Assembly (NCBI RefSeq): GCF_000230895.2
Contig: NC_016604.1
Span: forward strand, 2,480,001 to 2,544,000
Direction: 5' to 3'
From: Mycolicibacterium rhodesiae NBB3
Lineage (GTDB): Bacteria > Actinomycetota > Actinomycetes > Mycobacteriales > Mycobacteriaceae
DNA length: 64,000 nucleotides
Made by a program: the position numbers and the translations under genes. How positions within the stretch are numbered: the first letter of the stretch is position 1; each line of letters opens with the position of its first letter. Positions 16,705-26,625 of the stretch are shown one piece after another. Under the pieces are notes generated by a model that was not told the origin of the DNA, did not search any database, and saw only the letters and a program-made list of their open reading frames with translations.

Positions 16705-19479
16705 ATGGCCGGCAGCGATCAGCGCCTGCTCGGACGACACGACGAGTGCGAGGCGCTGGACCGTCTGATCGATGCTGCCCGCACGGGGCAGAGCCAGGTG
16801 GTCGTGCTGCGCGGTGAGGCGGGTGTCGGAAAGACCGCCCTGCTGGACTACGCAGAGCAGCGCGCAACCGGATTTCGAACGGCGCGTGCGACCGGTGTTG
16901 AGGCCGATGTCGACCTCGCCTTCGCCGGTCTGCATCAGTTGTGCGCACCGATGCTGGACAGTCTCGATGGTCTGCCCGCGCCCCAGCGCGACGCGCTGGC
17001 CACGGCCTTCGGGCAGAGCGCGGGCCCCGCCCCCGACCGGTTCCTCGTGGGTCTTGCGGTGCTGAGCCTGCTCGCCGAGGTCACCGCCGACGAACCGCTG
17101 ATGTGCGTCATCGACGATGCGCAGTGGCTCGACCGGGTCTCCGCGCAGACCCTTGCCTTCGTCGCGCGCCGCTTACTGGCCGAACCGGTGGCGTTGGTCT
17201 TCGCCGTGCGCGACGGTCACTACGACGAGTTGAAAGACCTGCCGGAGTTGAACATTCGCGGATTGGCCGATGGCGACGCGCGAGCGCTTCTCGACTCGGT
17301 CATCCAGGTGCGGCTCGACGAACGGGTACGCGAACGGATCATCGCGGAGGCTCGCGGCAACCCGCTGGCACTGCTGGAGCTGCCGCGCGATCCCGTCGCG
17401 GCCGAGGGCGGGTTCGGCCGTCCCGGCACGCGCGCACCATCGGGTCACATCGAGCAGAGCTTCGTGCGGCGGGTCCAGTCGCTTCCCATGCCCACCCAGA
17501 CGCTGTTGCTCACCGCGGCCGCGGAACCGGTCGGCGACAAGGCGCTGCTGATCCGAGCGGCCCACCGGTTGGGAATCTCGTCCGACGTCGCCGCGCACGC
17601 CGAGGCGGAGGGACTGATCGAGATCGGGACCCGGGTACGCTTCCGCCACCCACTGATGCGTTCGGCCGCCTATCTCGCCGCAGACATCGAGGACCGCCGC
17701 GCGGCGCACCGCGCACTCGCCGAGGAGACCGATCCGCAGGCCGACCCCGAGCGCCGCGCATGGCATGGCGCCAACGCCGCGTTCGGCACCGACGACGCGG
17801 TGGCCGACGAGCTGGAGCGCTCGGCTGACCGGGCCGTGGCGCGAGGTGGTGTCGCAGCCGCAGCGGCATTTCTGGAACGGGCGACGGAGCTGACGTCGGA
17901 TCCGGTGAAACGCGGTGCGCGGGCACTGGCGGCGGCCGAGGCGAAGTTCGCCGCCACGTCGTCCGAAGCCGCATACGCGCTGCTGGCGATCGCGGAGATG
18001 AGTCCGCTCGATGATCTGCAGCGGGCGCAAGTCGCACGTCTGCGCGCACAGATCGCGTTCGTGCAGAGTCGCGGCGGAGCCGACGGCGCACCGAAGGTGG
18101 CCGACACGGCGCTCAGCCTGCTCGACGCCGCGCGAGGCCTGGAGGGTCTCGACGACGCGCTCGCGAGAGAAACCTATCTCGATGCGCTCGGGGCGGCGAT
18201 GTACGCCGGCCGACTGTGTCCCCTGGGCGGTCCGATCGTGGTGGCCGAACCGGCGCGTAGGGCACCGCAGGGGCCGCAACCGCCACGGCCGACAGATCTA
18301 TTGCTCGACGGGCTCGCGTTGCGGTTCACCGACGGCCACGCAGCGAGCCTGCCGACGTTGCGTACCGCGATGACACAGGTGCTCGACGCGGCCGCGCACC
18401 CCGACGGTGAATCGATGCGTTCGTTCTGGCAGGGGTTTCCCATCGCACAGGAGTGCGCCGCGGGTGAACTGTGGGACGACGATCTATGGCATGAGGTCGG
18501 CACCACCGCCGTACGTGTCGCGCGTGAAGCCGGCGCGCTTGCGATGCTGCCGCTGGCGTTGGCGACGCGTGCCGGAATGCATGTTTTCGCAGGCGAATTC
18601 GACGCGGCGTCGGCGTTGATCGAAGAGGCGGACACGATCGCCGCCGCGACCGGATACGCGCCGGTGAGGTATCACGCGATCTCGCTCAACGTGTGGCGCG
18701 GTGTGGAGGCCGAATCGATGCGGCTGCTCGACGCCACCACCGAACTTGCCGCGTCGCGCGGTGAGGGCCGGATCACCGGCCTCATCGGGTGCTTCAGGGC
18801 GATACTCAACAACGGTCTGGGCCGCTACGCGGAAGCACTGGATGCGGCGCAACAGGCCTGCGAGCACGAGGATCTCGGCCCGTACCGGCTGTCGCTGGCC
18901 GAGCTGATCGAGGCGGGCGCGCGGTGCGGTGAGAGAGACGCGGCGGTCGACGCGGTCGCGAACATGGAGTCGCAGGCCGCGGCCGGTACGGATTGGGCGC
19001 TCGGCACATTGGCGCGCTGCCGTGCGCTGGTCGCCGACGGCCAGACCGCGGAGGACCACTATCGCGAGGCGATCGATCGTCTCGGGCGCACGAGGATGCG
19101 CGTCTATCTGGCGCGGTCGCATCTGGTGTACGGCGAGTGGCTGCGGCGCGAGCACCGCAGGGTCGACGCACGCGAGCACCTGGGCATCGCGCACGAGATG
19201 TTCGTCCGGATGGGCGCGGAGGCGTTCGCAGAGCGGGCCCGGCGCGAGCTCCTGGTCACCGGCGAGAAAACACGTAAGCACACGGTCGGCTCCGGCGAAG
19301 GACTGACGGCGCAGGAGGCCCAGATCGCCGCGCTGGCAGGCTCGGGGCTCACCAATCAGGAGATCGGTGCGCAGCTGTTCATCAGCGCACACACGGTCGA
19401 ATGGCACCTGCGCAAGGTGTTCGCCAAGCTCGGCATCAAATCGCGTCGGCAGCTCCGAGGGCGGCCCGACATCACCTAG
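16705..19479 (+). CDS. LAL-type LuxR transcriptional regulator with AAA ATPase
   Basis: A roughly 924-residue regulator. The N-terminal AAA/STAND ATPase has Walker A G-E-A-G-V-G-K-T-A and Walker B L-M-C-V-I-D-D-A-Q-W-L-D. A long helical (TPR-like) middle follows, and a LuxR helix-turn-helix at the C-terminus: L-T-A-Q-E-A-Q-I-A ... T-N-Q-E-I-G-A-Q-L-F-I-S-A-H-T-V. ATP-driven oligomerisation on a ligand signal then activates transcription in this family. It precedes an SDR and an ECF sigma gene on the same strand and may control them. Two starts (GTG 16699, ATG 16705) are nearly equal. The frame continues upstream to 16513 but that part overlaps the SDR gene. Confidence 0.85.
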   Translation: MAGSDQRLLGRHDECEALDRLIDAARTGQSQVVVLRGEAGVGKTALLDYAEQRATGFRTARATGVEADVDLAFAGLHQLCAPMLDSLDGLPAPQRDALATAFGQSAGPAPDRFLVGLAVLSLLAEVTADEPLMCVIDDAQWLDRVSAQTLAFVARRLLAEPVALVFAVRDGHYDELKDLPELNIRGLADGDARALLDSVIQVRLDERVRERIIAEARGNPLALLELPRDPVAAEGGFGRPGTRAPSGHIEQSFVRRVQSLPMPTQTLLLTAAAEPVGDKALLIRAAHRLGISSDVAAHAEAEGLIEIGTRVRFRHPLMRSAAYLAADIEDRRAAHRALAEETDPQADPERRAWHGANAAFGTDDAVADELERSADRAVARGGVAAAAAFLERATELTSDPVKRGARALAAAEAKFAATSSEAAYALLAIAEMSPLDDLQRAQVARLRAQIAFVQSRGGADGAPKVADTALSLLDAARGLEGLDDALARETYLDALGAAMYAGRLCPLGGPIVVAEPARRAPQGPQPPRPTDLLLDGLALRFTDGHAASLPTLRTAMTQVLDAAAHPDGESMRSFWQGFPIAQECAAGELWDDDLWHEVGTTAVRVAREAGALAMLPLALATRAGMHVFAGEFDAASALIEEADTIAAATGYAPVRYHAISLNVWRGVEAESMRLLDATTELAASRGEGRITGLIGCFRAILNNGLGRYAEALDAAQQACEHEDLGPYRLSLAELIEAGARCGERDAAVDAVANMESQAAAGTDWALGTLARCRALVADGQTAEDHYREAIDRLGRTRMRVYLARSHLVYGEWLRREHRRVDAREHLGIAHEMFVRMGAEAFAERARRELLVTGEKTRKHTVGSGEGLTAQEAQIAALAGSGLTNQEIGAQLFISAHTVEWHLRKVFAKLGIKSRRQLRGRPDIT

Positions 19480-19545
19480 TCGACCACGGCTGGACTACGG
19501 ACTTTCAAGGGTCCGCTACGCGGTCGGAATCGACATGGTGGAGGT

Positions 19546-20268
19546 GTGGAACTTGCCGATCACGTCGCCCTGATCACCGGTGGTACAGCAGGTATCGGGT
19601 GGGAGTCCGCCCGCCTGATCGCCTGTGAAGGGGCCCACGTCATCGTCTCGGGCCGCGATCGCGAACGCGGTGAGCAGGCCGCGGCCCGCATCGGCGCCAG
19701 CGCCCGCTTCGTGCAGGCCGACCTGTCCGACATGGATTCGGTGACATCCCTCGTGCAGCAGGCAGGAAACGTCGACATCGTCGTGAACAACGCCGCGAAC
19801 TTCACCGGCGCCGAAACCGTCGACCAGGACGTCGCCGTCTTCGAGTCGATCTTCGACACCAATGTCCGCGGTGCCTACTTCCTGATCGCCGGACTGGTCC
19901 CGGGAATGCTAGAACGTGGGCGCGGCAGCATCGTCAACATCACCTCGATGGTCGCTTCCAAGGGCGTCGCGGGTGCGTCGGGGTACAGCGCTTCCAAGGC
20001 GGCGCTGGAGTCGCTGACCCGGACCTGGGCCGCCGAGTTCGGCAAGCATGGCGTGCGGGTCAACAGTGTCGCTCCGGGGCCGACCCGCACCGACGGTGTG
20101 GCCGCCGAATGGGGTGAGACCAACGAGGAGCTCGGCCGGGCCCTACCGCTGGGCCGGACAGCGCATGCCGCCGAGATCGCCGAGGCGGTGCTGTTTCTCG
20201 CCTCACCACGCGCCAGCTTCGTCACGGGTTCGACGCTGCACGTCGATGGCGGCGGGTCGGCAGTCTGA
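19546..20268 (+). CDS. short-chain dehydrogenase/reductase
   Basis: A 240-residue classical SDR: cofactor motif T-G-G-T-A-G-I-G, structural N-N-A-A, catalytic Ser in N-I-T-S-M and Y-S-A-S-K. The Asp/Arg after strand 2 (S-G-R-D-R) hints at NADP(H). The GTG at 19546 follows GGTGGAG. Its stop overlaps the ATG of the sigma-factor gene by one base (TGATG), so the pair is an operon. ECF41-type sigma factors often sit beside oxidoreductase genes, which fits this pairing. Confidence 0.85.
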   Translation: MELADHVALITGGTAGIGWESARLIACEGAHVIVSGRDRERGEQAAARIGASARFVQADLSDMDSVTSLVQQAGNVDIVVNNAANFTGAETVDQDVAVFESIFDTNVRGAYFLIAGLVPGMLERGRGSIVNITSMVASKGVAGASGYSASKAALESLTRTWAAEFGKHGVRVNSVAPGPTRTDGVAAEWGETNEELGRALPLGRTAHAAEIAEAVLFLASPRASFVTGSTLHVDGGGSAV

Positions 20269-20885
20269 TGTCGCACGAAACGCTCGAGGAGGCGGCGGTG
20301 GTGTTTCTGGCCTGCCGAGATCGGTTGTTCGGCATCGCATATCGCATGCTCCACGATTGCGGCGAGGCCGAGGACATCGTGCAGGACGCATGGCTGAGGT
20401 GGCAGCTGTGCGATCGAAGCGTCGTCGCAGAACCGCTTGCGTTCCTGACCACCACGACCAAGCGGCTGTGCCTCAACACCGTGCAGTCCGCGCGTGTCCG
20501 CCACGAAACCCGCGGCGGCGAGTCGCTTCCCGAACCCGTGGACCACAACGCCGACCCGCTGCGCTGCCTCGAGCAGTGCGAAGCGCTGGAAACCGCCGCA
20601 CTCGCCCTGCTGGAGCGGCTGTCACCGCCGGAGCGCGCCGCATACGTACTGCGGGAGGCCTTCGACTACTCCTATTCGGAGATCGCGGCGATTGTCGACG
20701 TGACACAGGCGAATGCGCGCCAGCTCGTCAGCCGCGCGCGCAAACACCTTGCCGCAGAACGGCGCGACGCTCCCAACGGAGCGGAGCACAAGCGGTTGGT
20801 GGTGGCGTTGGCGGCGGCCACCCGGTCGGGCGATCTGACGAGTCTGGAAACGGTCTTCACCCAGGATCTGACGGTCGCGGCCTAG
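20268..20885 (+). CDS. ECF RNA polymerase sigma factor, SigJ/ECF41-like, C-terminally truncated
   Basis: A 205-residue protein. Sigma region 2 (A-C-R-D-R-L-F-G-I-A-Y-R-M-L, then E-A-E-D-I-V-Q-D-A-W-L-R-W) lies at residues about 15-50 and region 4 (L-S-P-P-E-R-A-A-Y-V-L-R-E-A ... Y-S-E-I-A-A-I) at about 120-165. ECF41/SigJ proteins continue with a SnoaL-like domain of about 120 residues that controls activity; here only its first helix remains (A-L-A-A-A-T-R-S-G-D-L) before a stop that overlaps the convergent amidohydrolase gene by 4 nt. It is translationally coupled to the SDR. The truncated regulator may have altered control. Confidence 0.8.
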   Translation: MSHETLEEAAVVFLACRDRLFGIAYRMLHDCGEAEDIVQDAWLRWQLCDRSVVAEPLAFLTTTTKRLCLNTVQSARVRHETRGGESLPEPVDHNADPLRCLEQCEALETAALALLERLSPPERAAYVLREAFDYSYSEIAAIVDVTQANARQLVSRARKHLAAERRDAPNGAEHKRLVVALAAATRSGDLTSLETVFTQDLTVAA

Positions 20886-21820
20886 CCCAGTCGGAACAGC
20901 GCCATGGCGTTGGCGTCCAGGATCGCGTGCGCTTCGCCGGGGTCGGCGACATCGGTGATGTATTCGACGGCGCGCACGAACGTCTCGCCGTCCTCGTAGG
21001 GGAAATCGGTGCCGAGTAGGATCCGGTCGGCTCCGAAAGTCTCGATGGCGCAACGTAAGGCGGGCGCGTGACAGTGGCTGACGCTGTCGAACCACAGGCG
21101 GTGGACCGCCTGGCTCGGCGGCTCCGGCGTGTCGGGCGCTTCGAACGCGACATGGTCGTCGGCCCGGCGGGTGATCATCGGCAGCGCACCGCCGAGATGC
21201 GAGCAGATGATCTTCACTCCCGGATAGCGCTGCAGATGTCCCGACGTGATCAGCTGCATGGCTGCAATGGTGTCTTCGAACGGTGCTCCCACCATCCAGG
21301 TGATGTTCTGGTCGGTGACCAGCGGTGAGCAGGCGCCGTTACCGGCCGGGTGCAGGTAGAGCACCGCTCCGCGGGCGTCGAGTGCGGCGAAGATGGGCTC
21401 GAAGTCCGGGTCGGTGATCGCACGGTTCAGCACGCTCGTGTTCATCGAGACGCCGACCATGCCCAATTCGTCAATGGCACGGTCTATTTCGGCGATCGAT
21501 GCGTCGATGTGGGGCATCGGCGTTGCGGCGAATGCGCGGAAGCGGTCAGGATGCGCGGCGACCAGTGCGGCGTACTCGTCGTTGACGTGGCGCGCGGCGG
21601 CGACGGCGCGGTCGGCGTAGGCGCCGTACGGCAGCTGCGGGGCGGCGGACAGCACTTGCAGGTCGACACCTGCGCGGTCCATCAACCGCAGCCGCGCAGT
21701 GAGTTCGGCGCCGTCGCCGGCGCCGATCCCTCGCTGCGTCGCGGTGTCGGTCTTGCCGAGACCGACGAGCATGTCGAGGTAGGCGCTGGTCCAGTAGTGG
21801 GCGTGAACGTCGATCCGCAT
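20882..21820 (-). CDS. amidohydrolase-2 family (ACMSD-like) metal enzyme
   Basis: A 312-residue TIM-barrel hydrolase/decarboxylase. The first metal-ligand motif is I-D-V-H-A-H-Y-W; further signatures are Y-L-H-P-A-G, I-I-C-S-H-L-G-G-A-L-P and L-L-G-T-D-F-P-Y with the catalytic Asp. Members decarboxylate or hydrolyse aromatic or lactone carboxylates. The ATG at 21820 is preferred to the TTG three codons upstream because the motif begins right after it. Convergent with the sigma-factor gene. Confidence 0.85.
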   Translation of the reverse strand: MRIDVHAHYWTSAYLDMLVGLGKTDTATQRGIGAGDGAELTARLRLMDRAGVDLQVLSAAPQLPYGAYADRAVAAARHVNDEYAALVAAHPDRFRAFAATPMPHIDASIAEIDRAIDELGMVGVSMNTSVLNRAITDPDFEPIFAALDARGAVLYLHPAGNGACSPLVTDQNITWMVGAPFEDTIAAMQLITSGHLQRYPGVKIICSHLGGALPMITRRADDHVAFEAPDTPEPPSQAVHRLWFDSVSHCHAPALRCAIETFGADRILLGTDFPYEDGETFVRAVEYITDVADPGEAHAILDANAMALFRLG

Positions 21821-21906
21821 GTATGTCAACGCTATTCGCTGAACGCCACGCCGTACAGTGTTCAGCCGCTGGCGGGTTGGGTTGCGCCGGGGCTAGCCTC
21901 GGTTTC

Positions 21907-22725
21907 GTGGTCGAGAAACTGCACGTCGATCTGTCCGGTGCACCGCAGACGATGCTGGCCACGTTTTACGCCAAGGCGCTCGACGCCGACCTGCCGAATC
22001 CGATTCTCGGCGATCGCTGGGCCAAGGAGATCGTCGACCGTATCGACTACGACTGGTCGAAGACGTCGATCACCACAGCGAATTCACCGTCGGTGACCAC
22101 CCGCAGCGCCCATTTCGACAACTGGGCTCGCCAATTCCTGGCGGTCCATCCCGAAGCGAACGTGGTTCACCTCGGATGTGGGCTGGACGCGCGCGCGTTC
22201 CGGCTGAATCCCGGGCCTGGGGTCGAGTGGTATGACGTCGACTATCCCGACGTCGCCGACCTGCGTCGCCAACTCTTCCCGCATCGCGACAACTACCACG
22301 TCGTCTCCGCCTCGGTGACCGATCCGTCGTGGCTCGCGCGGGTGCGGCCGGAGCGTCCGACGCTGATGATCGCCGAGGGGCTGACGATGTATCTCACCGA
22401 ATCCGACGGCCTCGCGTTGTTGCGTCGGATCGTCGATGCTTTTCCGTCGGGGGAGCTGCAGTTCGACGCCTTCAATCGGTTGGGTGTCAGATCACAGTGG
22501 ATGAACGCGGTGGTTCGCCGATCGGGAGCCACGTTGTATTGGGCGATCAACGGACCCGGCGACATCGTCGACGCGGTTCCGGGCGTGCGCCTGTTGGCGT
22601 TCCAATCCCCGTTCGACTCCGCGTCGTTCCGGGGCCTCGCCTGGTTCTATCGGGCGATGGCCGGCGTGATGTCGTTGGTGCCGTCGCTGCGGTACATGGC
22701 GCAGTACCACCGGTACGCGTTCTGA
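21907..22725 (+). CDS. class I SAM methyltransferase, LCM-like family
   Basis: A 272-residue methyltransferase of the leucine-carboxyl-methyltransferase-like type that is expanded in mycobacteria. Signatures are F-Y-A-K-A-L-D-A near the N-terminus, V-V-H-L-G-C-G-L-D-A-R (motif I), W-Y-D-V-D-Y-P-D (acidic loop) and L-M-I-A-E-G-L-T-M-Y-L. The target is unknown. The GTG at 21907 fits the family; the frame is open further upstream without a ribosome site. Confidence 0.8.
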   Translation: MVEKLHVDLSGAPQTMLATFYAKALDADLPNPILGDRWAKEIVDRIDYDWSKTSITTANSPSVTTRSAHFDNWARQFLAVHPEANVVHLGCGLDARAFRLNPGPGVEWYDVDYPDVADLRRQLFPHRDNYHVVSASVTDPSWLARVRPERPTLMIAEGLTMYLTESDGLALLRRIVDAFPSGELQFDAFNRLGVRSQWMNAVVRRSGATLYWAINGPGDIVDAVPGVRLLAFQSPFDSASFRGLAWFYRAMAGVMSLVPSLRYMAQYHRYAF

Positions 22726-22910
22726 GGGCCGTCCGTCGTGGTGCTTGTGGCGGCGTGTGCCGTCGCCGGTGCGGCGTCGGCATCGACCGCCGTGCCGAGC
22801 GCGAATGCGCCGATGAAACCGGCGGGGACGACGATGTACGTGGGCCCACGGGTCTGTCCGATGATCGGGCTGGCCACGGGGTGAATCCGGCGTCCCCCGA
22901 TCAGGGGAAC

Positions 22911-23567
22911 TCAGGCGGCCTTCAGCTCGGCGATGACCTCGGCGTAGAGCCGCGCCTTGATCGCCCCGAACACCGCACCGGCCTTCGCGGCCAGTGCCTC
23001 GGCGCGCGCGAGGGCGATGTCGAGCACCTCGCCTTCGCCTGCGGTGGCGGCGACGATACCGGCAGCGTATGCGTCGTCGCCCCCGTAGCGGCGCGCGGTC
23101 GTCATCGCCTCATGGGCCGCCGCGATCGGCAGCCGTGAACGGATCAACGCGTTCATGCCGGCGGTGAACGGAATTCCCAAATCGACCTCGGGAAGACAGA
23201 AATAACCTCGATCGGCGCGCATCACGATCTGGTCGTGGGCCAGCGCCAGCATCGCACCGGCGGCAAACGCGTGGCCCTGCACCGCGGCGATGATCGGCGC
23301 GGGAAATGAAAGGACGCGGGCGAACAGTGCGTGGACGTCCACCAGATTCGCCTCCGACGCATCCGGGTTGGCCGCCATGAAGTCCAGGTCAAGTCCGTTG
23401 GAGTAGAACTTGCCGGCACCCGTCGTGACCACCGCCTTGGCCCCCTCGGCAGCCTCGACCTCGTCGAGCGCGGCATTGATCTGGGTCAATCGATCCGGGT
23501 GAAACCGGTTCTCGTCCTCGCCGAGGGTCAACACGAAAACCGCGCCGGTGCGGTCCAGGCCAGTCAT
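22911..23567 (-). CDS. enoyl-CoA hydratase/isomerase family protein
   Basis: A 218-residue crotonase-fold protein, shorter than the usual 255-260. F-Y-S-N-G-L-D-L and Q-G-H-A-F-A-A-G-A-M-L-A form the oxyanion-hole region, and L-P-E-V-D-L-G-I-P-F carries the acidic residue found in Delta3,Delta2-enoyl-CoA isomerases. An isomerase or hydratase of fatty-acid or sterol breakdown is likely. It is divergent from the FHA gene. The 185 bp between this gene and the methyltransferase gene holds nothing convincing. Confidence 0.85.
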   Translation of the reverse strand: MTGLDRTGAVFVLTLGEDENRFHPDRLTQINAALDEVEAAEGAKAVVTTGAGKFYSNGLDLDFMAANPDASEANLVDVHALFARVLSFPAPIIAAVQGHAFAAGAMLALAHDQIVMRADRGYFCLPEVDLGIPFTAGMNALIRSRLPIAAAHEAMTTARRYGGDDAYAAGIVAATAGEGEVLDIALARAEALAAKAGAVFGAIKARLYAEVIAELKAA

Positions 23568-23609
23568 CTAGCGATTAGACCACTAGTCCCGTGCTGCGAG
23601 AATTGAACG

Positions 23610-24740
23610 ATGCCTCCCTCACGGTCTCCCCACGGTGAGTCGGGCCTGCCCATCCTGATCGTGCGGTTCGGCGGCGCGGAAGAGGTGCTGCGTCCAGATG
23701 ACGGCCCGGTCTTCATCGGCAGGGAGCTGCCCGCGCAGATACGCATCTCAGACACCCGCATCTCCCGGACGCACGCCAGAATCGAGTCGGCGGGCACGCA
23801 GTGGACGGTTGTCGACGAAGCCAGCACGAACGGGGTGTTCCTCGAAGGCGAGAGAGTGTCGACCGTTCCGGTGATCGACGGCATGACACTGCACCTGGGT
23901 CACCCGGCGGGCATCGAGGTGAAGTTCTCATTCATCGACCCCGACGCAGGCACGATATTCGCCACCCAGGTGATGCCGTCACGTGCCCACGACATCGACG
24001 GCGCGATGACGGCGGATGAAGCCACCGCGCGCGTCGATGTGCAGGCGGGTCTTGACATAGCGCGGGCCGGCGCCGCCGTGACCGCGCGCCGCGAGGAGCT
24101 CGGTGTCTCCCAGCGCCGGCTCAGCGACGAGAGCGTCATCGGCCTCGTCGACCTCGAGGACTTCGAGCGCGGGCGCAGCTGGCCCGACGAGAGCACCCGC
24201 GAGAAGGTCGAGCAAGCACTGCGCTGGCCACCGGGCACGATCACGCGCGTCGCCGCGGGGGACGAGGTTCCCGAGGACGACGACACCGAGACGCTGTCCG
24301 ACTCGGTGCAGCTGGAGGTGATGCTCGACTACGCCGACATCGCCCTCGACGGGCTGGTCGCGCGGATCGCTAGCCTGCCGGCCGTCAGCGACCCGGACTT
24401 CGCGCCGCAGGCGGCGCAGCAGTTGGCGCAGCTGCGCCGGCTACAGGCCACCACCGCCGACGCGGCGCGCAACGCGCCGGCTCTGGAGATCATGCTCGCG
24501 CTCTCGGAGGTGCGCCGAACCTACAGCGATCTGATGCTGCGCGCCGCCGCCGCGCCGGCCGCGACGCTCGGCCAGCGGTTGTACGCAGCGCGGCATCGCG
24601 CCCAACTCAGCGCGCAGGAGGTCGCAGTCGCCGCCGGTGTCGACGTCGATGCCGTCACCGCAGTGGAAGCCGAACGAGCCGTACCGGACGAGGTGTCCGC
24701 CGCGCTGGGCAGTGTCGCCGCTGCGCTCACCGATCGCTGA
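23610..24740 (+). CDS. FHA-domain protein with two XRE-like helix-turn-helix segments
   Basis: A 376-residue protein. Residues about 14-108 are an FHA domain that binds phosphothreonine: G-R-E-L, S-R-T-H-A-R-I and S-T-N-G motifs are present. Two segments resemble XRE helix-turn-helix domains: residues about 145-200 (A-R-R-E-E-L-G-V-S-Q-R-R-L-S) and about 320-372 (L-Y-A-A-R-H-R-A-Q-L-S-A-Q-E-V-A). The Ser/Thr kinase gene follows on the same strand, so the FHA domain may read kinase phosphorylation and pass it to DNA. The two HTH calls come from pattern only. Confidence 0.75.
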   Translation: MPPSRSPHGESGLPILIVRFGGAEEVLRPDDGPVFIGRELPAQIRISDTRISRTHARIESAGTQWTVVDEASTNGVFLEGERVSTVPVIDGMTLHLGHPAGIEVKFSFIDPDAGTIFATQVMPSRAHDIDGAMTADEATARVDVQAGLDIARAGAAVTARREELGVSQRRLSDESVIGLVDLEDFERGRSWPDESTREKVEQALRWPPGTITRVAAGDEVPEDDDTETLSDSVQLEVMLDYADIALDGLVARIASLPAVSDPDFAPQAAQQLAQLRRLQATTADAARNAPALEIMLALSEVRRTYSDLMLRAAAAPAATLGQRLYAARHRAQLSAQEVAVAAGVDVDAVTAVEAERAVPDEVSAALGSVAAALTDR

Positions 24741-24868
24741 GGAAACGGCCCACACATGCCACGCTGTTCCTATCAGGCGCGGACACGACGTCCCCGGCTG
24801 TGCGTGATACTGCTCAGCATGCGTGCGGTGGGGGGCATTGACATGGACGCGGTGCGGCGGGGCCGCCG

Positions 24869-26596
24869 ATGCTGACCGGATCGATGGTGGGCGGCTACCG
24901 CATCGAGCGCGAACTGGGTGCCGGCGGCATGGGCTCGGTGTATCTGGCCGCGCACCCCACCCTGCCCCGCAAGGACGCACTCAAGGTGCTGTCACGCGAA
25001 CTCTCACGCGATCCCGACTTCCGGACGCGGTTCACCCGCGAGGCCGACGTGGCCGCGTCGCTGGATCACCCGCAGATCGTGGCCGTGTACAACCGCGGCG
25101 AGACCGACGAAGGTCAGCTGTGGATCGCAATGCAGTTCGTGGACGGCACCGACGCCGACGCGGCGCTGCGCCAGGGCACGATGACCCCGGCCCGTGCGGT
25201 GCACATCGTCACCCAGGTTGCCAAGGCGCTGGACTTCGCGCATTCCCGCAATGTGGTGCACCGCGACGTCAAACCCGCGAACTTTCTGCTGTCAGGAGCG
25301 GCGGGCCCTGACGAACGGGTGCTGCTCGGCGATTTCGGCATCGCCCGCGCGCTCGACGATGTGGGTTTGACCGCCACCGGGGCAGTCATGGCCACGATCG
25401 CCTACGCCGCCCCAGAAGTGTTGTCGGGCTTGCCGTTCGACGGTCGTGCCGACATCTATTCACTGGGCTGCACACTGTTCCGGTTGTTGACAGGCAAGAC
25501 ACCGTTCTCCGGAAGCAACGGGCCGGCCGCCACGATGATGGCCCACCTGCAGCAGCCGCCGCCCCGGGTCACCGATCTGGTGCCCTCGCTGCCCGCCGCG
25601 CTCGACCAGGTGATCGCCGTCGCCATGGCCAAGGATCCGGCGCGGCGGTTCTCCTCGGCCAACGCGCTGGCCGCGGCCGCGTCGGCGGCGCTCCACGACC
25701 CGGGTGCACTGCAGAACCCGGCGCTGCTGCCGGCGGTGCCCGGGCCGGAGGTCAGCTCCTACCCCCGGGCCGGCGGTGCAGGGCCGTCTGTGCCCTGGTA
25801 CCAGACCGGGCCGCCCACGATGCAGGCGCCTGGCCGTGGTGCTGCGCCTCCGCGACGTCGACGTCGCGCCGTGGTGATCGGTGCGGTGAGTGCGGTAGTG
25901 GTGCTGATCGCCGCCACCATCACGGTGGTGGCGTGGCCCTCAGAAGAACCGGCGGGGACCACCCCGGAGGCCGGATCATCGCAGACCCCGACGCCCTCCG
26001 GAGCACCTGCCACCGATGTGCCGGTTCGCGCATTGCGCTCGATCCTGTTGACCAGCACCGCGATTCCAGGCAACACCGGCGACAACGCAGTGGTTCTGGA
26101 ACAGGACGGCACCGAACTGCTCAACGACTCGGCGACCATCGACAACCAGCAGTGTCTGGGTGCCTGGGCACCTGCGCAGCAGCCGGTCTACTCGGAGACT
26201 CGGATCGGCGGGGTGGCGGTTCAGACGTTGCGCGCGCTGTACCGAAAACTCACCCAGGACAGCGTCGTTCAGGCCGTCGTGTCTTTTCCCGATCCAGACG
26301 GCGCGGGTATTTCGCTGCAGCTGCAGCGGCGCTCGTGGGACTTGTGCGCAGGCAAGACGGTCGCGATCACATTAGCCGGGGAGCTGCAGCAGACATGGCA
26401 ATTCGGACAGCCGGTCAACAAGGCCGGCGTGTACGTGTTGGAAGCCACCTCGAGCGCTTCAGACGCCGTATGCCAACACGGTTTGGCCACCCGCGGCAAT
26501 GTGCTGATCGACATCCGTGAGTGCCGGCCGCCGGGCACCGGCGACGTCGCCGCAGTGATAAACGCCACCGCCAACAAGGTGCCGCGGCAACAGTGA
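24869..26596 (+). CDS. transmembrane Ser/Thr protein kinase with PknH-like sensor domain
   Basis: A 575-residue kinase. The Gly loop G-A-G-G-M-G is at 17-22, the ATP Lys at 39, H-R-D-V-K-P-A-N with catalytic Asp133 and D-F-G at 155-157; the activation loop has Thr168/170. A Pro/Gly-rich linker and five Arg precede one membrane helix at about 334-356. The extracellular part (357-575) is a Thr/Pro stalk followed by a domain with four Cys (Q-Q-C-L, D-L-C-A, A-V-C-Q, R-E-C-R), the disulfide pattern I associate with the PknH sensor. The next genes are lipoproteins, likely on the same transcript. Confidence 0.9.
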   Translation: MLTGSMVGGYRIERELGAGGMGSVYLAAHPTLPRKDALKVLSRELSRDPDFRTRFTREADVAASLDHPQIVAVYNRGETDEGQLWIAMQFVDGTDADAALRQGTMTPARAVHIVTQVAKALDFAHSRNVVHRDVKPANFLLSGAAGPDERVLLGDFGIARALDDVGLTATGAVMATIAYAAPEVLSGLPFDGRADIYSLGCTLFRLLTGKTPFSGSNGPAATMMAHLQQPPPRVTDLVPSLPAALDQVIAVAMAKDPARRFSSANALAAAASAALHDPGALQNPALLPAVPGPEVSSYPRAGGAGPSVPWYQTGPPTMQAPGRGAAPPRRRRRAVVIGAVSAVVVLIAATITVVAWPSEEPAGTTPEAGSSQTPTPSGAPATDVPVRALRSILLTSTAIPGNTGDNAVVLEQDGTELLNDSATIDNQQCLGAWAPAQQPVYSETRIGGVAVQTLRALYRKLTQDSVVQAVVSFPDPDGAGISLQLQRRSWDLCAGKTVAITLAGELQQTWQFGQPVNKAGVYVLEATSSASDAVCQHGLATRGNVLIDIRECRPPGTGDVAAVINATANKVPRQQ

Positions 26597-26625
26597 ATCG
26601 CATTCCTACTCAGGAGGTTTACCGC

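Noticed and set aside
22647..22877. A 76-residue minus-strand frame with a weak hydrophobic start
   Set aside because: It overlaps the methyltransferase gene by 79 bp, has no ribosome site before its GTG and no recognisable motif; the 185-bp gap is better read as non-coding.
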